Positions 1-12,479 of a DNA stretch of 64,000 nucleotides are shown piece by piece. This stretch comes from Nipponacmea schrenckii (taxonomy: Eukaryota; Mollusca; Gastropoda; Lottiidae): positions 13,326,826 through 13,390,825 of the forward strand of contig JAUJPP010000005.1 of NCBI GenBank assembly GCA_030562195.1, read 5' to 3'. The notes under the pieces are model-generated. The model searched no databases. It was given only the letters and a program-made list of their open reading frames with translations, and was not told where the DNA came from. How positions within the stretch are numbered: the stretch's first letter is position 1; each line of letters begins with the position of its first letter. The translations under genes were made by a program, and so were the position numbers.

Positions 1-1404
1 TCTCTACATACACAGAAAACATGTACGCTTCCTTAATTGCTTGGTTAACTATATGTATATAAGCTAGGTTGAACTGCGCACCCATTTAACCAATTTCTAC
101 TGGAATTATAGCTTTTTTGCAAGTGTAGTTGAAGAGCTCTTACATTTCCTGATTCTCTAATGTCATACCATGTCTATATTGTATCATGGGAATTTTTTTT
201 TATCACACCGGATGATGGCGTCTCTTTTATACTTACGTAAGATATCTGCTGTCACCTTTACTGTATTCTTTCCCTGTAGAAAAAATTAACTACATTAAAA
301 ATTGTTCTGTTATTCTATAGAGAATTTTAAGCAGACTAAATCAAAAGAATTCATACGGTAGTAAGTACTTCGGGTGATTACAACACTCACAAAGTTTTAT
401 CAAAATCCATCAAGAATCCAGACCTTAATAAATTTAATTAAGGCAGTTTCAGGCACATTAAAGTGTGGGGTATAAAAAGATTATTGAATGGGATTTTTCA
501 AGAAAAGATTAATATTTGAAGTGTAGGCCCTAAGCTTAATACAAAAGTATCATTTTGACAATTTGAGTATACTTTTCAAATCATGGACTAAAGGGGTAAC
601 TCTACGCTAATTCTCTGTCCATAAGTGGACTATATTTTGACCAAAATACTATTACTTAAACTTAGGTTTTGAACCTCTCGTTGTCATGGTAAAGTCACAA
701 AAATGAATATTTCCATGGTAACATAAAAGTATCACTGAAACTAACATCCCAAATCCCAAAGATTATGAGCTTCATGCTACAGAAAATGGTACTACAAAAT
801 GCAAATTTTCTCCAAAAATATTTTGGAAGTAGCCTACAGATTAATTCAAAGCGGCCCAGGCTTTATTTGTTTCGGACAATCATCCGACAGCCTCAAATAC
901 ATGAAATCTTTTGGTTAGCTAATCAGAAATAGTCTACAGAGCTTACCTTTGAAATTTGAGCCTTCAAATCCATGTGTATCCATAATTATCTGTGTTTGAA
1001 AAATCATAATGACTTAAGAAATTACGAACGTCCCGCCATATTGGAAAACGGTTCGTCTTGATAATCAAAGAGTTATCCTTCCCGTCGTGCAATAGCGGTC
1101 ATCTATATAAACAGACTACAACGCATTTTTCAATTGTAGACGTTGTCAACAGGACGCACAATTTTCAGACTGACTGGAGACCAGCTGCGTACAGCACAGA
1201 AAAAAAATGAAAAGTGTAATTTTTTGTTTGAGGCATATTTCAAGGTATTTTGCGATTTTCTCAGAGCTTGAATATTTCTGAGGACTGTTTAAATGTAACA
1301 AAGGCCAAAAACGACCCCTAAAAATCAAGCCTGGCCTGGGCACCTTTAAGAAAAATATTCAAGGGAGGTAACCCAATTTTATGCCATCAATTTTCTATAC
1401 TTAC
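1..1404. other. No exon recognised; downstream side of EBP
   Basis: AT-rich sequence. It lies on the 3' side of the minus-strand EBP exon, so it is probably the first part of EBP intron 1. I looked for the remaining EBP exons (about 110 residues) on the minus strand and did not find them. The short open frame at 1146-1343 has no recognisable product. Confidence 0.4.
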
Positions 1405-1702
1405 AAACTTGAGCCAGGAATGTCATTTCTCCAGCTATTGTCGCATGAAACAAACTAAAATAACCTTCTAGAAAGGTGTGAATCAAACCACACATCATAA
1501 ACCAGCATAAAATTAGTCTCTCTGTTGTTGAAAATCTTGTTTTGGAACGTCCACTGAAAAACCAGGTAACAGCCATGAAAAGTCCAACCGAACCAAACAT
1601 TCCTCCCAATAAAACAGATAATCCTTGATCGTTCGGAACATAATGAGGAAGAACTATATCCTGTGGGAAATATGGGTGTTTTACTGAACTATTTGGTGTC
1701 AT
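1405..1702 (-). CDS. EBP: Emopamil-binding protein (sterol delta8-delta7 isomerase), exon 1, partial
   Basis: EBP is a multi-pass ER membrane enzyme of the EXPERA family that moves the sterol B-ring double bond from C8 to C7 in cholesterol-type sterol synthesis. The exon encodes a start like MTPNSSVKHPYFPQ, then VPND, a first membrane segment (GGMFGSVGLFMAVTWFFSGR) and a second one with CWFMMCGLIHTFLEGYF. The family's conserved His and Glu (H-x3-E in LIHTFLEGYF) are present. The donor is t|gtaagt after FLAQV; the leftover T would start the Trp codon expected from vertebrate FLSQLWKEY. I chose the ATG at 1702 because it aligns with the vertebrate start; an upstream in-frame ATG at 1735 would add 11 residues. 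The later exons lie beyond the left edge. Confidence 0.9.
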
Positions 1703-1735
1703 TTTTGTTTCGAATTCTAATTCAACTTCACACAA

Positions 1736-2549
1736 GTTTTGATATTAACACTGATCACATTCGCCGATCTAATGCCTTCTCGTACGACGACAGTTAACCA
1801 ATCACTTTATTACATTTTGATCATGTGACTTTTACTTTCAGTTTGTTATTGTAACCTGATGTGTCTAGTTTCGGTTTATGATTTTGAAGAAAAGCATGAA
1901 ATTTGTATCTCTTTTTTAATATGCACCCAAGCACATGGAAGTATGTTATGAATATATATCTTAGAATTACAAGTGCAAATATAAGAATCTTTGTCCAAAA
2001 TTTTGATCATTGACAATCACAATGAAAATTATATATATCAAACTTGAGAAGGCCTATTCTGGACTTTGTAACATAAAACAAAAATGTCTCCTTTTCACCA
2101 CATATGGTACTTATATTGTGTTTTGCCTTTATCTGTAATGTAAGGTGCACAAACACATGCTGTAATACCATGGGGACTGGTTGAACCATATCCATGGGCC
2201 CCCAGAAATCCCAAAAGTCTTTCAATCCTTCATTAACAGTCATTAAATTGATTTAGTCTCAGAATGCAAGAGAGCATAATGTTAAAAATGAATTTTCCAT
2301 GACCCAGAGTATGAAAACTTAAATTGATTTGATGGTGATGGGTGATGTAAAATTATTGGTGCTTGTGATGGTATTTGGTGACGTAAAATCGGTGCTTGTG
2401 ATGGTGATTGGTGAGGAAAGTTATTGGTGCTTTTAGCAGTTTTCTAAAAGTAGTTCAGTTGGAATTTCATTTTTTTCTTCATTTCTGACTGTCCAATAAG
2501 GTCAAAATATGTTGACATAATAATTCTTTCTAAATATTTTTTTTATCAG
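1736..2549. promoter_or_regulatory. Divergent intergenic region between EBP and the kelch gene
   Basis: About 0.8 kb separates the EBP start from the first recognised kelch exon, and the two genes point away from each other, so it should hold both promoters and probably the unlocated first kelch exon, which must end in phase 2. It contains an imperfect tandem repeat of about 41 bp with three copies at roughly 2325-2425 (core ggtgatgtaaaattattgg). No clear TATA box or CpG cluster is visible. Confidence 0.35.
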
Positions 2550-5500
2550 ACGTCTCATCCCAAAGAATAAGGAAGATGAAACATGTGAGAGATTCATATT
2601 CAAAGAACATAATCACAAAACAGTCAACAAACTTTCTAAATTATTTATAAATAAACAACTATGTGATATCACATTAAAGGTAAGAACATTTGATATCTAC
2701 TACAGAAACTTTGGGTTAAGGAAAAGAAAATGAACTTTACTGCAGCCACTGTTATATTTTGATTACGTAAATGATCGAGGAATGGCAATATATCAACAAG
2801 GTGGAGGGCAAATGATTAGGGGATAATGCAATATGTGGGGATAAGTTATTATGCAACACCATTTATAAGTTGACAAGGCGAAAATTGTTTATTCAACCTA
2901 TGTGTGATTTTTTCGTATATTGCTGTCACCCATGTCCATCAATCCGTCTACAATTGCTTGTAAACACTCAATAAGGCACAATTCTTCACAGATTTTGACA
3001 AAACTTGCTGAAATGGTTAATAAGCGCCAAAGGATGAACCCTATTGAAAAACAAATATATTGTGAAATGTTGATCATCAATTACCAGCCTTGTTTTTGAA
3101 AAACACATTCTATTTTTGGCTCATTAGCACTCTTCAAGGCACAATTCTTTAGGTATTTTGACAAAACTTGCTGAAATTGCTTATTATCACCCAAGGATGA
3201 ACCCTACTGAAAATCAAAAATACTGAAAAATATTTAATGAGTTATTGCCTTATTAGAAGGTACAATTCTTGACAGATTTTAATGAAACTTGGTAATATTG
3301 TACATTTATCATCCCAGAAAAAGAGTGTATACCGGTAACTGAAAGTTGAATATTTCATTCTGGTGATTGTAACTGTACCGGTACGTCAAGTTTTTATTCA
3401 AATTCAATGCTGCTAGTGGGTGTCTGTTACTTTGCCTGGCAAGCTATCTTATTTCATTTGCTTGAACAGATTGAAGGAAAAGATCTAGAAGCTCATAAAG
3501 CTATACTAGCTATAAATAGTGATTATTTTGAAGCTATGTTTTCACATTGGTATGGTGAGAATAATGAACACAGTGTCACGTTGGAGAATTTAAATTATGA
3601 TGCTGTCTGTGCGATTGTCAAATTTATGTATACTGGCACAATATCATGTAAGTATTATATTTTGATATGTTATTACATTATCATGTAAGTACAATGTAAT
3701 ATTTTATTACATTATCATGTTAGTACAATATAATATGTTATTACATTATCATGTAAGTACAATATAATAATATGTTAATACAATACCATGAACTTGTAAG
3801 TACAATGTAATATTTTATTACATTATCGTGTAAGAACAATATAATATTTTTTTACATTATCATGTAAGTACAATGTAATATGTTATAACAATATTATGTA
3901 AGTACAATATTTTAATATGTTATTACAATATCATGTACGTTCAATATAATAATATGTTATTACATTATCATGTAAGTACAATATAGTAATATGTAATTAC
4001 ATTATCATTTAAGTACAATATAGTAATCTAAATTTATGATATTTTCAGTAACCACCGAAAATGTTGAAGATATATTTATAGCTAGTGATTTAATTCAAAT
4101 GTTACACATTAAATCACTATGTAGCTATTATATGGGTAATGTATTGGAGGCTAGTAATTGTATGGGTAGGTGTTTTAAGCTTTAGTAGAACAACACTATT
4201 CTTAGGTACATCTAGGTAGGAGGTTTTTATCTTGAAAATCTCAAGTGACATCATTCTATTGTTCTGTCTGAATTAAAAATCTTGTAAAACCCTTACGTGA
4301 TAAATTTATAATTACATCTATATAGAATCCTAGGGACTGTTTCAAATCTTATGATAACTTCAGTGACATCATTCTATTGTTCTGTTTAAATTAAAAATCT
4401 TGTAAAACCCTTACGTGATAAATTTATAATTACATCTATATAAAATCCTAGGGACTGTTTCAAATCTTATAATAACTTCAAGTGACATCATTCTATTGTT
4501 CTATTGATTTAAAATCTTGTAAAACCCTTACGTGATAAATTTATAATTACATCTATATAAATCCTAGGGACTGTTTCAAATCTTATATAACTTCAAGTGA
4601 CATCATTCTATTGTTCTATTGATTTAAAATCTTGTAAAACCCTTACGTGATAAATTTATAATTACATCTATATAGAATCCTAGGGACTGGTTCAAATCTT
4701 ATGATAACTTCAAGTGACATCATTCTATTGTTCTGATTTAACATCTTGTAAAACCCTTACGTGATAAATTTATAATTACATCTATATAGAATCCTAGGGA
4801 CTGGTTCAAATCTTATGATAACTTCAAGTGACATCATTCTATTGTTCTGATTTAACATCTTGTAAAACCCTTACGTGATAAATTTATAATTACATCTATA
4901 GGGACTAGTTCAAATCTTAGGATAACTTCGAATGACATCATTCTATTGTTCTGTTAGGATTTAAAATTTTGTAATAAAAACTTTAATATAATGTAGAATC
5001 TCAGGGACTGGCATGAACCATTTGTGTTTTGTGTGATGCTTGACGTTTACCTTTTGGGTTTAAATTTTAATTTAAAAACTTGGTAATTGGATTTCTGGTC
5101 CTATGTTACTTTGCCTGGCAAGCTTTCTGTATTTTAGTGTGAACTGTATTAGTGAGTTTCTGATGCCATTGTGACTACCATGCCTTTTTATTTATAGGAA
5201 TGTTACGTTTAGGAGAAGTCTATAATTGTCAAGAATTATATGATAATAGTATGAAACTACTACAGCTACAGTTTCCTCTAGTCAGCTCTACGTCTGAATT
5301 TTATCAGATATCCTTCCATAAATTACTTGATATATTGGTTTCAGATAATCTGAATTTAGGTAAGTTGATTTATGCTTATAGTTAATGTAAAAAGATTCAG
5401 ATTCAGATAGAACTGCCTTCATATACATATTTGATGTCTAATAAGTTAAGTATGTAAAAAATGAAAAATTGCAATTGACTTAATAAGGTTGATATACCAC

Positions 5501-8500
5501 CAATTTGTTTTCATGTCTTCCCTAGGTTTTGAAGGTGAAGCCTTAGTATTAAAAGTAGTTGTAAAATGGTTAGAGGTTAGTGGTAATTCAGACAGTGTGG
5601 ATTTATCATTGTTACTGTCTTATATAAGATTTAAATATATAGATAAAACAGTTGTACAGTCTATTTTAGATAGTTCTCTATTCTTCCATTCACAAGGTAT
5701 GATTTGTTGAAAATTTTACAATATTTTATGTTTTGTTTTTAAGATGTTTGGTATGATTTATGAAATAATCTGTATGATGTGTGAGATACTTTATATATAT
5801 TATTAGATATTTTCTATAATTTATGAGATATTATTAGATATTTTCTATAATTTATGAGATATTATTAGATTTTCTATGATTTGTGAAATATTTCTATAAT
5901 ATTATTAGATATTTTCTATAATTTATGAGATATTATAAGATTTTCTATGATTTGTGAAATATATTCTATAATATTATTAGATATTTTCTATAATTTATGA
6001 AATATTTCTATAATATTATTAGATATTTTCTATGGCATTTATGAGATATTATAAGATTTTCTATGATTTGTGAAATATATTCTATAATATTATTAGATAT
6101 TTTATATAATATTACCCTATTCAATATTTTCTATGATATGTGAATGATGATTTATAATGCAGATAAAAAAGAAATGGTGATGAAACAGATAGAAACATGT
6201 ACTGAATGTGAGAAAAGAAACCTCAATCAATCTATTTATGTGTTTGGTGGTTTTCTGCAATCAAGAACAGGGTAAGAACTAAAATGATGACATCACCTAC
6301 TACCCTTTACTAACTCAACACAATTATATGGATAACAATTACTTTAATAAATAACTTGCGACATTTCGACGAAGGTACTTCCGTCTTTATCAAGTACCTT
6401 CGTCGAAACGTCGCAAGTTATTTATTAAAGTAATTGTTATCCATAAAATTGTGTTGAGTTAATTATTACCCAGTTACTAAATGCCATTGAAAGAAGTTAC
6501 CCTTTACTAGAATGTTTGTTATGCCAAATTTCTAACAGAGGCACATGATGGATATTATTCAAAAGAGCAATGAATGTCTGTCTCACATAATAAGATATTG
6601 CATGTTGATTTGCTTAACCAAAAGGCAGGCTGAAAATATTTAATTATGAAATAAAAGTATGTTAATATGACACAGATATTATCTTATTGTTTTCTGTGAC
6701 TAAGAAAAAGGATTTTATTTTTCAGACCACTTTGTCCTCGTCTGAAAACCTGTGAAAGATACAATGTGGAAAAAGACTCATGGAAAAATATTGAAGGGCT
6801 ATCAAAAACTTCATCTAATGCACAAATTATTAACATTAAAGGCAGAATTTTATATTTTGAACCTTCGTGTTCAGAGGGAACTTCACAGATATTAGAATAC
6901 AATGTAGTTCAAAACACTTGGAAACCAGCAGTTTTAAATATGTCATATGATGTTCGGTGTATAATTCATACCTACTCTAAAGGTGGAGAAATTATTCTTT
7001 ACGATGATCATAATGGCTGGCTCTATATGATTCATAATAGTGTGCGAAAGTTACTTTTGGAATTTGATGAAGGGGAAATTTGTTGTAAAGAATATGAAAC
7101 TTTACCTAATACTGAACAATTAGATTATGAAGAGAATAGTTGTGTTGTATGCAATGATGAATTATATTTATTGGGTGGTGTATTCAAGAAATCTATTACT
7201 GAATCGGAAGTGAAAGCTGATGTGGCTTGTTATAGTAGAGATGAATGGAAGAGAAAAACAGACATGTTGGATAAGAGAGGAATGTTTGGTGCTGTTTATT
7301 TAGGTTTGTATGTTTTGTTATTAATATCTCGACCAATCAATTGGTCAGCTCACTTTTTAAATTATTTTATTATTTTTATATCCTTTTTCTTGAAGTAAGA
7401 AGCAGCATTATATATCAGATAGGATTATATTATATTATGAAAAAGGTTTATTTAATAGATGGATATATTAAATAGGTTTATTTTATAGATGGATATATTA
7501 AATAGGTTTATTTTATAGATGGATATATTAAATAGGTTTATTTTATAGATGGATATATTAAATAGGTTTATTTTATAGATGGATATATTAAATAGGTTTA
7601 TTTTATAGATGGATATATTAAATAGGTTTATTTTATAGATGGATATATTAAATAGGTTTATTTTATATATGGATATATTAGATAGGTTTATTTTATAGAT
7701 GGATATATTAGATAGGTTTATTTTATAGATGGATATATTAAATAGGTTTATTTTGTATATGATATATAGAAGATTTATTTTGTATATGGATATATCAGAA
7801 ATGTTTATTTTATAGATGGATATATTAAATAGGTTTATTTTATATATGGATATATTAAATAGGTTTATTTTATATTTGGATATATAAGATAGCTTTATTT
7901 TTATAGATCGATATATTAAATAGGTTTATTTTGTATATGATATATCAGATAGATTTATTTTGTATATGGATATATCAGATATGTTTATTTTATAGATGGA
8001 TATATCAGACATGTTTATTTTATAGATGGATATATTTATGTTATTGGTGGTTTTAATACAAGAAGAGTTAATACTGTGGAGAGATACAATATTAAACTCA
8101 ATCAATGGTCGTATATAGCTAATCTTAATAAAGAGAGAAGTCATCTGAAGGCTGTTGTCTGCTCACAAACAATATATGTTATGGGAGGTTTGTATTATAT
8201 TACATATTATAATATGTTCTAGGAATTAAAACAATTTGCAGGCTGAACCCTATTGAAAATCAAAGGGAAAAATATATTTGATATGAGTTATTGCCCTTGT
8301 TCTTGAAAACACTTTCAATTTTTGCTCGTAAATACTCTAGCTATCATAATTCTTGATTTTTTTTTTTTAAACTTGCCATGAGTATTTGTTATCATCCAAA
8401 GATGAGCCCTATTGAAGTTAGTTTACTGTGAGTCTTGGAATGTCTTTGCATTGATAAAAACATTTCCCACTTAGGAATTTAGCAATTTTGACCAAAATTT

Positions 8501-8795
8501 TGGAAGACATTCTGTGTACTCATGTTTATATTTTTATCAATAAAGATATTCCAAGACTAACAGTACTATATTCAGGCTGCTATTTCAGTTCTCATAAAAA
8601 TATATAGACTTTTTACTTTGCTCAATCTATGGATGAAGAATTGATTGTTTTCTAGGGAAATCATATTCATCAAATCATTGTGGGGCTAGAAAAGTGTTAA
8701 ATACTTGTGAAGTTTATGATCCCGTCATCAACAAATGGAATTATATTCAGTCTATGAAAAATTCTCGTTGTGTGTTTGGTGCAATAGCTTTTTAA
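2550..8795 (+). CDS. BTB-BACK-kelch protein (KLHL family), nine exons, 5' end missing
   Basis: Exons by splice site and phase: 2550-2679, 3470-3647, 4049-4165, 5198-5359, 5526-5696, 6163-6271, 6726-7303, 8026-8187, 8656-8795 (stop TAA 8793-8795). They total 1747 nt, so a first exon ending in phase 2 is required; I could not place it. The protein is about 582 residues plus that exon, a normal KLHL size. Order: BTB domain (LCDITLK, then DLEAHKAILAINSDYFEAMF and VKFMYTGTIS), BACK domain (NVLEASNCMGMLRLGEVYNC, then VVVKWLE and LLSYIRFKYI), then kelch repeats (IYVFGGF, ELYLLGGV, IYVIGGF, IYVMGGK) with typical following Y-N/W pairs (TVERYNIKLNQW; TCEVYDPVINKW). KLHL proteins are usually substrate adaptors for CUL3 ubiquitin ligases; which KLHL member this is I cannot tell. 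Two introns are largely tandem repeat that includes the splice sites (see separate entries). Confidence 0.88.
2885..3330. repeat. Dispersed repeat (ggatgaaccctattga family)
   Basis: Two partial tandem copies in kelch intron 1 share phrases such as aaggatgaaccctattgaaa, gttattgcct and tctacaattgcttgtaaaca. Related pieces lie near 8230, 10400, 17500 and 61000. No coding capacity is seen. It looks like an old non-autonomous element family. Confidence 0.5.
3641..4030 (+). repeat. Minisatellite containing the 5' splice site of the exon ending at 3647
   Basis: The unit is about 32-37 bp, roughly 'attatcatgtaagtacaat' plus an AT-rich tail, repeated about 11 times. The first copy is the real exon-intron junction (ATATCAT|GTAAGT); later copies repeat both the last exon bases TATCAT and the donor GTAAGT. 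About six later copies keep a perfect GTAAGT. The array fills almost the whole intron up to the acceptor at 4049. Confidence 0.85.
4235..4960 (+). repeat. Minisatellite, about 115-120 bp unit, about seven copies
   Basis: Located in the kelch intron 4166-5197. Each unit contains tgacatcattctattgttct, ttgtaaaacccttacgtgat, aatttataattacatctata and tcctagggactg. The copies are highly similar, with small length changes around the 'tctgattta' part. It does not include a splice site. Confidence 0.85.
5706..6125 (+). repeat. AT-rich tandem repeat just after a donor
   Basis: Irregular units read ttattagatattttctata, atttatgagata and tatgatttgtgaaata. The intron begins gtatgatttgttgaaa and a near copy (ggtatgatttatgaaat) recurs about 55 bp later, so the array may have grown from the donor-proximal sequence. 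Later units lack the GT. Confidence 0.65.
6312..6460. mobile_element. Palindromic MITE-like element
   Basis: Two arms of about 68 bp are near-perfect reverse complements around a loop of about a dozen bases; key inner motif acttgcgac-tttcgacgaaggtac and its complement gtaccttcgtcgaaa. It sits in the kelch intron 6272-6725. A related left arm occurs at 31419-31503. Confidence 0.75.
7440..8045 (+). repeat. 30-bp minisatellite containing the 3' splice site of the exon at 8026
   Basis: About 20 copies of a 30 bp unit whose core is tttattttatag-atggatat. The last copy is the real acceptor: ttttatag|ATGGATATATTTATG, coding D-G-Y-I-Y-V-I-G-G. Earlier copies carry the same pyrimidine-rich AG and the same first exon bases. 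After the incoming phase-1 G each upstream copy reads GAT GGA TAT ATT A(A/G)A TAG, a stop. Copies also contain AATAG|GTTTAT, which resembles the upstream exon's own donor TTTAG|GTTTGT. Confidence 0.9.
8224..8420. repeat. Dispersed repeat copy (ggatgaaccctattga family)
   Basis: Contains gctgaaccctattgaaaatc, tgagttattgcccttgttct and gatgagccctattgaag in the kelch intron 8188-8655. A degenerate copy. Confidence 0.45.
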
Positions 8796-8963
8796 ACTGA
8801 ATGTGAAAATCCAGATAGGGTATGGCCTTACACATGTTACTCAGAATATATCTTCTCTGAGGTCATGAAAAGATTACAACTGGACTGTACCCCATTTTAA
8901 TAGTGTTCAAGCTCCCAGCAATACCTTAGAAACAAATCAATTTTTACCTCATACTGTAAAATC

Positions 8964-8969
8964 AATAAA
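8964..8969 (+). terminator. Polyadenylation signal AATAAA
   Basis: AATAAA lies about 170 bp after the kelch stop codon in atcaataaatacag, a normal distance for an animal 3' UTR. Confidence 0.5.
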
Positions 8970-11900
8970 TACAGATTCTGATCTGTTTAGTGCAGTGGAT
9001 GCACAAGCTCCTAAGGTTATTTTATGTGTGTATAAATGTGGAAATTTATAGTTCACTCATTATTTGAAGAATCTCCTGTACTTATTTTTATTTGATTTTT
9101 TGTGATTGCAAGAAATAATAGTTCTAACATTGGATAATGATTCGTAATTTTTTTTGCTTTCATCACAAAAAATATGTTGAATTTATTTTTTTTTAATCTA
9201 ATTGCTGAATGTAAATCATATTTTATACATTGTTCACAATACGTAAATTTTATACCATATTTAATATTTGAAAAGGAATTAAAATTTTAATGCTTAGAAC
9301 ATTTCTTCATTGCTTCTTGCAGTTGAAGAGAGAAAAGAAATGGGGGTTCTTACATCCTACTTTCAGTCTGTAGTATTAAGAACCTCACCAGGATTCAATC
9401 CTGAAAATATGTTGAGAAACTTCCTAGTTGTTCTGATGACACAAAAATATGAGGCTCTGTGTGCTACAGACTGAGCATAATAAAAGACCTTTTGAAATTG
9501 AAAAAGTGTTGACTTATGCAGCTGTCCTGGCAAAAGTTTCCTCATTGCAAAATGCATGGGGTTCCCTGTCTTCATTACCCAAGAAAGTGTAGAAAAGTAG
9601 GACAAAAATTCCATTGAATTCATTTCAAGTGAGCCCTCAAGACCTGCTTTACTGATACAGTATTGTCTTGACCCATGCGAGGATTGACACCTATACTGTC
9701 AGATTATTAAGCACATCTAACTGATGGAACCATACTAGCTCCCCGTGGGGCTCTGGAACCAGCATCCATTGAATATTGGAGAGGTCAAAAACTGAGAATT
9801 AAATTATAGATAAATAGTAGTTTTATTTACAGTTAAATGCACATTTCATTTAGAATAAAAATATAAACAACATTTCTATCACAATTTCAAACAAATAAAC
9901 AATTCTCTTTTGACAATTAGGCATTTTGACATAAAATTTCTCTTACACCATAAATTTGATTTAATAATGTCGGTTAAAATTCCAAAAAACATGGAGAAAT
10001 AAAATGTCCATCAGTTTAAAGATGGATTAGAAAAATTAATACAAATATGAAACCTTTTGAGCACAGCTCTTATAAGGATATACTAAGACACATAATTAAC
10101 CACTATTAACAAAAACCAAAAAAATACTACAGCCCCATAATGGAATGAGTCATAAAATTTACAGCTAAAATATGTTCAATTATCTAAATATAAAATGATA
10201 AAATGACAGGTAGCACTACCCCTGTAAATATGAATTATTGAACACTCTTTTACACTTGGCTTTATGGTTCTTTTTTTGGTACTAAAATTAATATAAGTTC
10301 CTGAGAAAACATTAAGTGGAATCAATAATGAAATGTATCTTCTACAGTGTTAATGGGCTAAAATGAGAACAAGGGCAATAACTCAAATCAAATATTTTAA
10401 TTATTTTCTCATTTCCAATAGGGTTCATCCTAGGGTGATAAATCAAAACAGCAAAATTTGGTGCAATACCTTACAAATATGATTGAAAATGATAAATTAA
10501 ATGTTCTGTAATACATATTACTCAAAAAATATTCTCTAAGGTCATAGAACAAGGGCAATAACTCACATACACATTATATTTTACATTTTTTAAAATTTTC
10601 AATAGAGTTCATTGAGTGATAATAAACAAATTTACCAAGTTTTATCAAAACCTGCCAAGAATTGTGCCTTTTTACAAGCAATGGTAGAAGGACGGACATG
10701 AGAGATAAATTCAATACACAATTCATGTCTGCTTATATACATGTATAATTAAACCTTAATTACACTCCAATAGTGTACTTTCCTAGTTAGTAGGATAAAC
10801 TCCTCAAACACAACAATAGGGCCTCTAACTAGATGTAGATCAAACTATTGGTACGTTTTCAGAGTTTATCCTATATATAAACAGAAAACAGAATGATAAA
10901 TTGCTAGATGTAATATATTAAGTAGATGACTATAATGATCTTTACCCACTAGAGAATTAACTTTCTCTAAAGTTTCTAATATGACTAGTTTTATTTTAAT
11001 CAGTTACATCTCTTGTGACCCGGTCAAATGAGATTTGTTTAAACAACAATATTTGGCATTTGTTCAAATACTTTCCGGACAATCAAGTCAATAACAGTAT
11101 CTTTCATCAAAAAAAATAATTTTCAAAAAAAAAACAATATTATATTCCCAACATAAAGACCTAAAACAAATAAATGTTAAAATTTCACAACAAAATGTTG
11201 AATAATTTTCAATATGAAACTATGAATAAGAGTAAGCAAGTTACTTACACTGCAAAGGTTTTTGTAATGAGATATTTTCCTGTCAAATAACATTACTATA
11301 CAATATTTGCAGAACCAATGTTTGTTCTTCAATATATCCAACCATCCCTGATATCATTTTGACTAAAATATCTATTACACGCTCCCATGACTTGATTGAC
11401 AGATACCTATCGAATGGGAAACACAATGGTTTTGGGTATATTAACAATTAAAAAATAGCAAATTTGGGAGTATTTCATCAAAAAAATATAGACCAATGTC
11501 AATATAAGGAATGAATATGAATCCTATTTTTATTATGGGGAAGTAAATGCTGGTTTATCACGTGAAAGAGCTACATGACCTGCTTCATCAAGGCATTTGT
11601 CTTGTTATGTGATAGAGCAGCGTTTATTTCCCCAAAAAACAAGATTCATTCCTTGACTAATTACATGGAATTTTGAATTCTATAGATGTTTCTTATGTCA
11701 CACTTAATATAGGACAACTGACTTGTAATTGACAAAACCATATCAAATTTATTAAAACCTACATATATTGAAAAGAAGGTTGATATGTACATTAATAATA
11801 AAAAACAGGTTTATAATATCATTTTGGTAAAAACAGTAACAAACTATTCAGGTAATATGCCCGTAAATGAACAAAACTAAAACTTTCATGGATTTAAAAG

Positions 11901-12143
11901 AATAATTATTATCAATTGCAAAAAAAAAGAAGAGTAAAACAAGTAAAATTAATATTTTTCTGTTCAACAGATTTTTATTCAGCTCAATTGTAATAAAGCT
12001 GTTATCAATTAAACATGATCAGAGATAAAATCCTTGTTGTCATTATTAATTTTTACAATAGACTTAACTTGAGTATGCTTCATGTATATATATATTTAAC
12101 AATAGCTGAGATAATTCTTAAATGACATTTAGAAGTAGGTAGA
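8970..12143. other. Intergenic AT-rich region with dispersed repeats
   Basis: Lies between the 3' ends of the kelch gene (plus) and ABHD6 (minus), which converge. No supported gene. Copies of the ggatgaaccctattga/caagggcaataactc family occur at about 10350-10700 (minus orientation). The minus-strand frame at 9363-9623 has no recognisable domain. Confidence 0.5.
10350..10700. repeat. Two dispersed-repeat copies (caagggcaataactc family)
   Basis: The phrases gaacaagggcaataactca, caatagggttcatcctaggg and caagaattgtgccttttta recur, with a second partial copy beginning near 10540. This is the same family as at 2885 and 17440. Confidence 0.5.
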
Positions 12144-12420
12144 ATACTATATAACAACAAATACACTATTATGGATATACTACTTCTCTTTAATTTCAAA
12201 TGGTTATGCTACTTCACTTTAATTTCAAATGGTTATACTTTTCTTCTCCCTTTTAAATTTCAAATGGTTATACTACTTCTCTTTAATTTCAAATGGAAAA
12301 TACCCCAAGTTAATACTTCTCCTTCTTATCGCTTGATAAAGATTCCTGTATGTGAATTGAAACTTTGCTTAAATTAAAAAGAAGTAGTATATAATAGTGA
12401 ATTTGTTTGTTATATAATAG
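12144..12420. mobile_element. MITE-like element with internal 30-bp tandem repeat
   Basis: The ends are inverted: left actatataacaacaaatac and actattat-actacttct, right agaagtagtat-ataatagt and ttatataatag. Inside, 12171-12296 holds about four copies of a unit of roughly 32 bp (ctttaatttcaaatggttat). It lies just downstream of the ABHD6 stop. Confidence 0.6.
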
Positions 12421-12479
12421 CTGAGATATTGAGCAAAGAACCTTGTAGTTTGTTGTTTCAGAGGTTGATTAATAATTTC

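Noticed and set aside
1146..1343. 65-residue minus-strand open frame next to EBP
   Set aside because: It does not match any EBP exon and has no flanking splice sites in the right phase.
7926..8144. Minus-strand open frame with repeated ISIYKINMSD-type text
   Set aside because: It is the reverse strand of the kelch splice-site minisatellite and exon.
9363..9623. 86-residue minus-strand open frame
   Set aside because: No homology recognised and it lies between two gene 3' ends.
12171..12377. 68-residue plus-strand open frame with repeated FKWL text
   Set aside because: It is a translation of a tandem repeat inside a MITE-like element.
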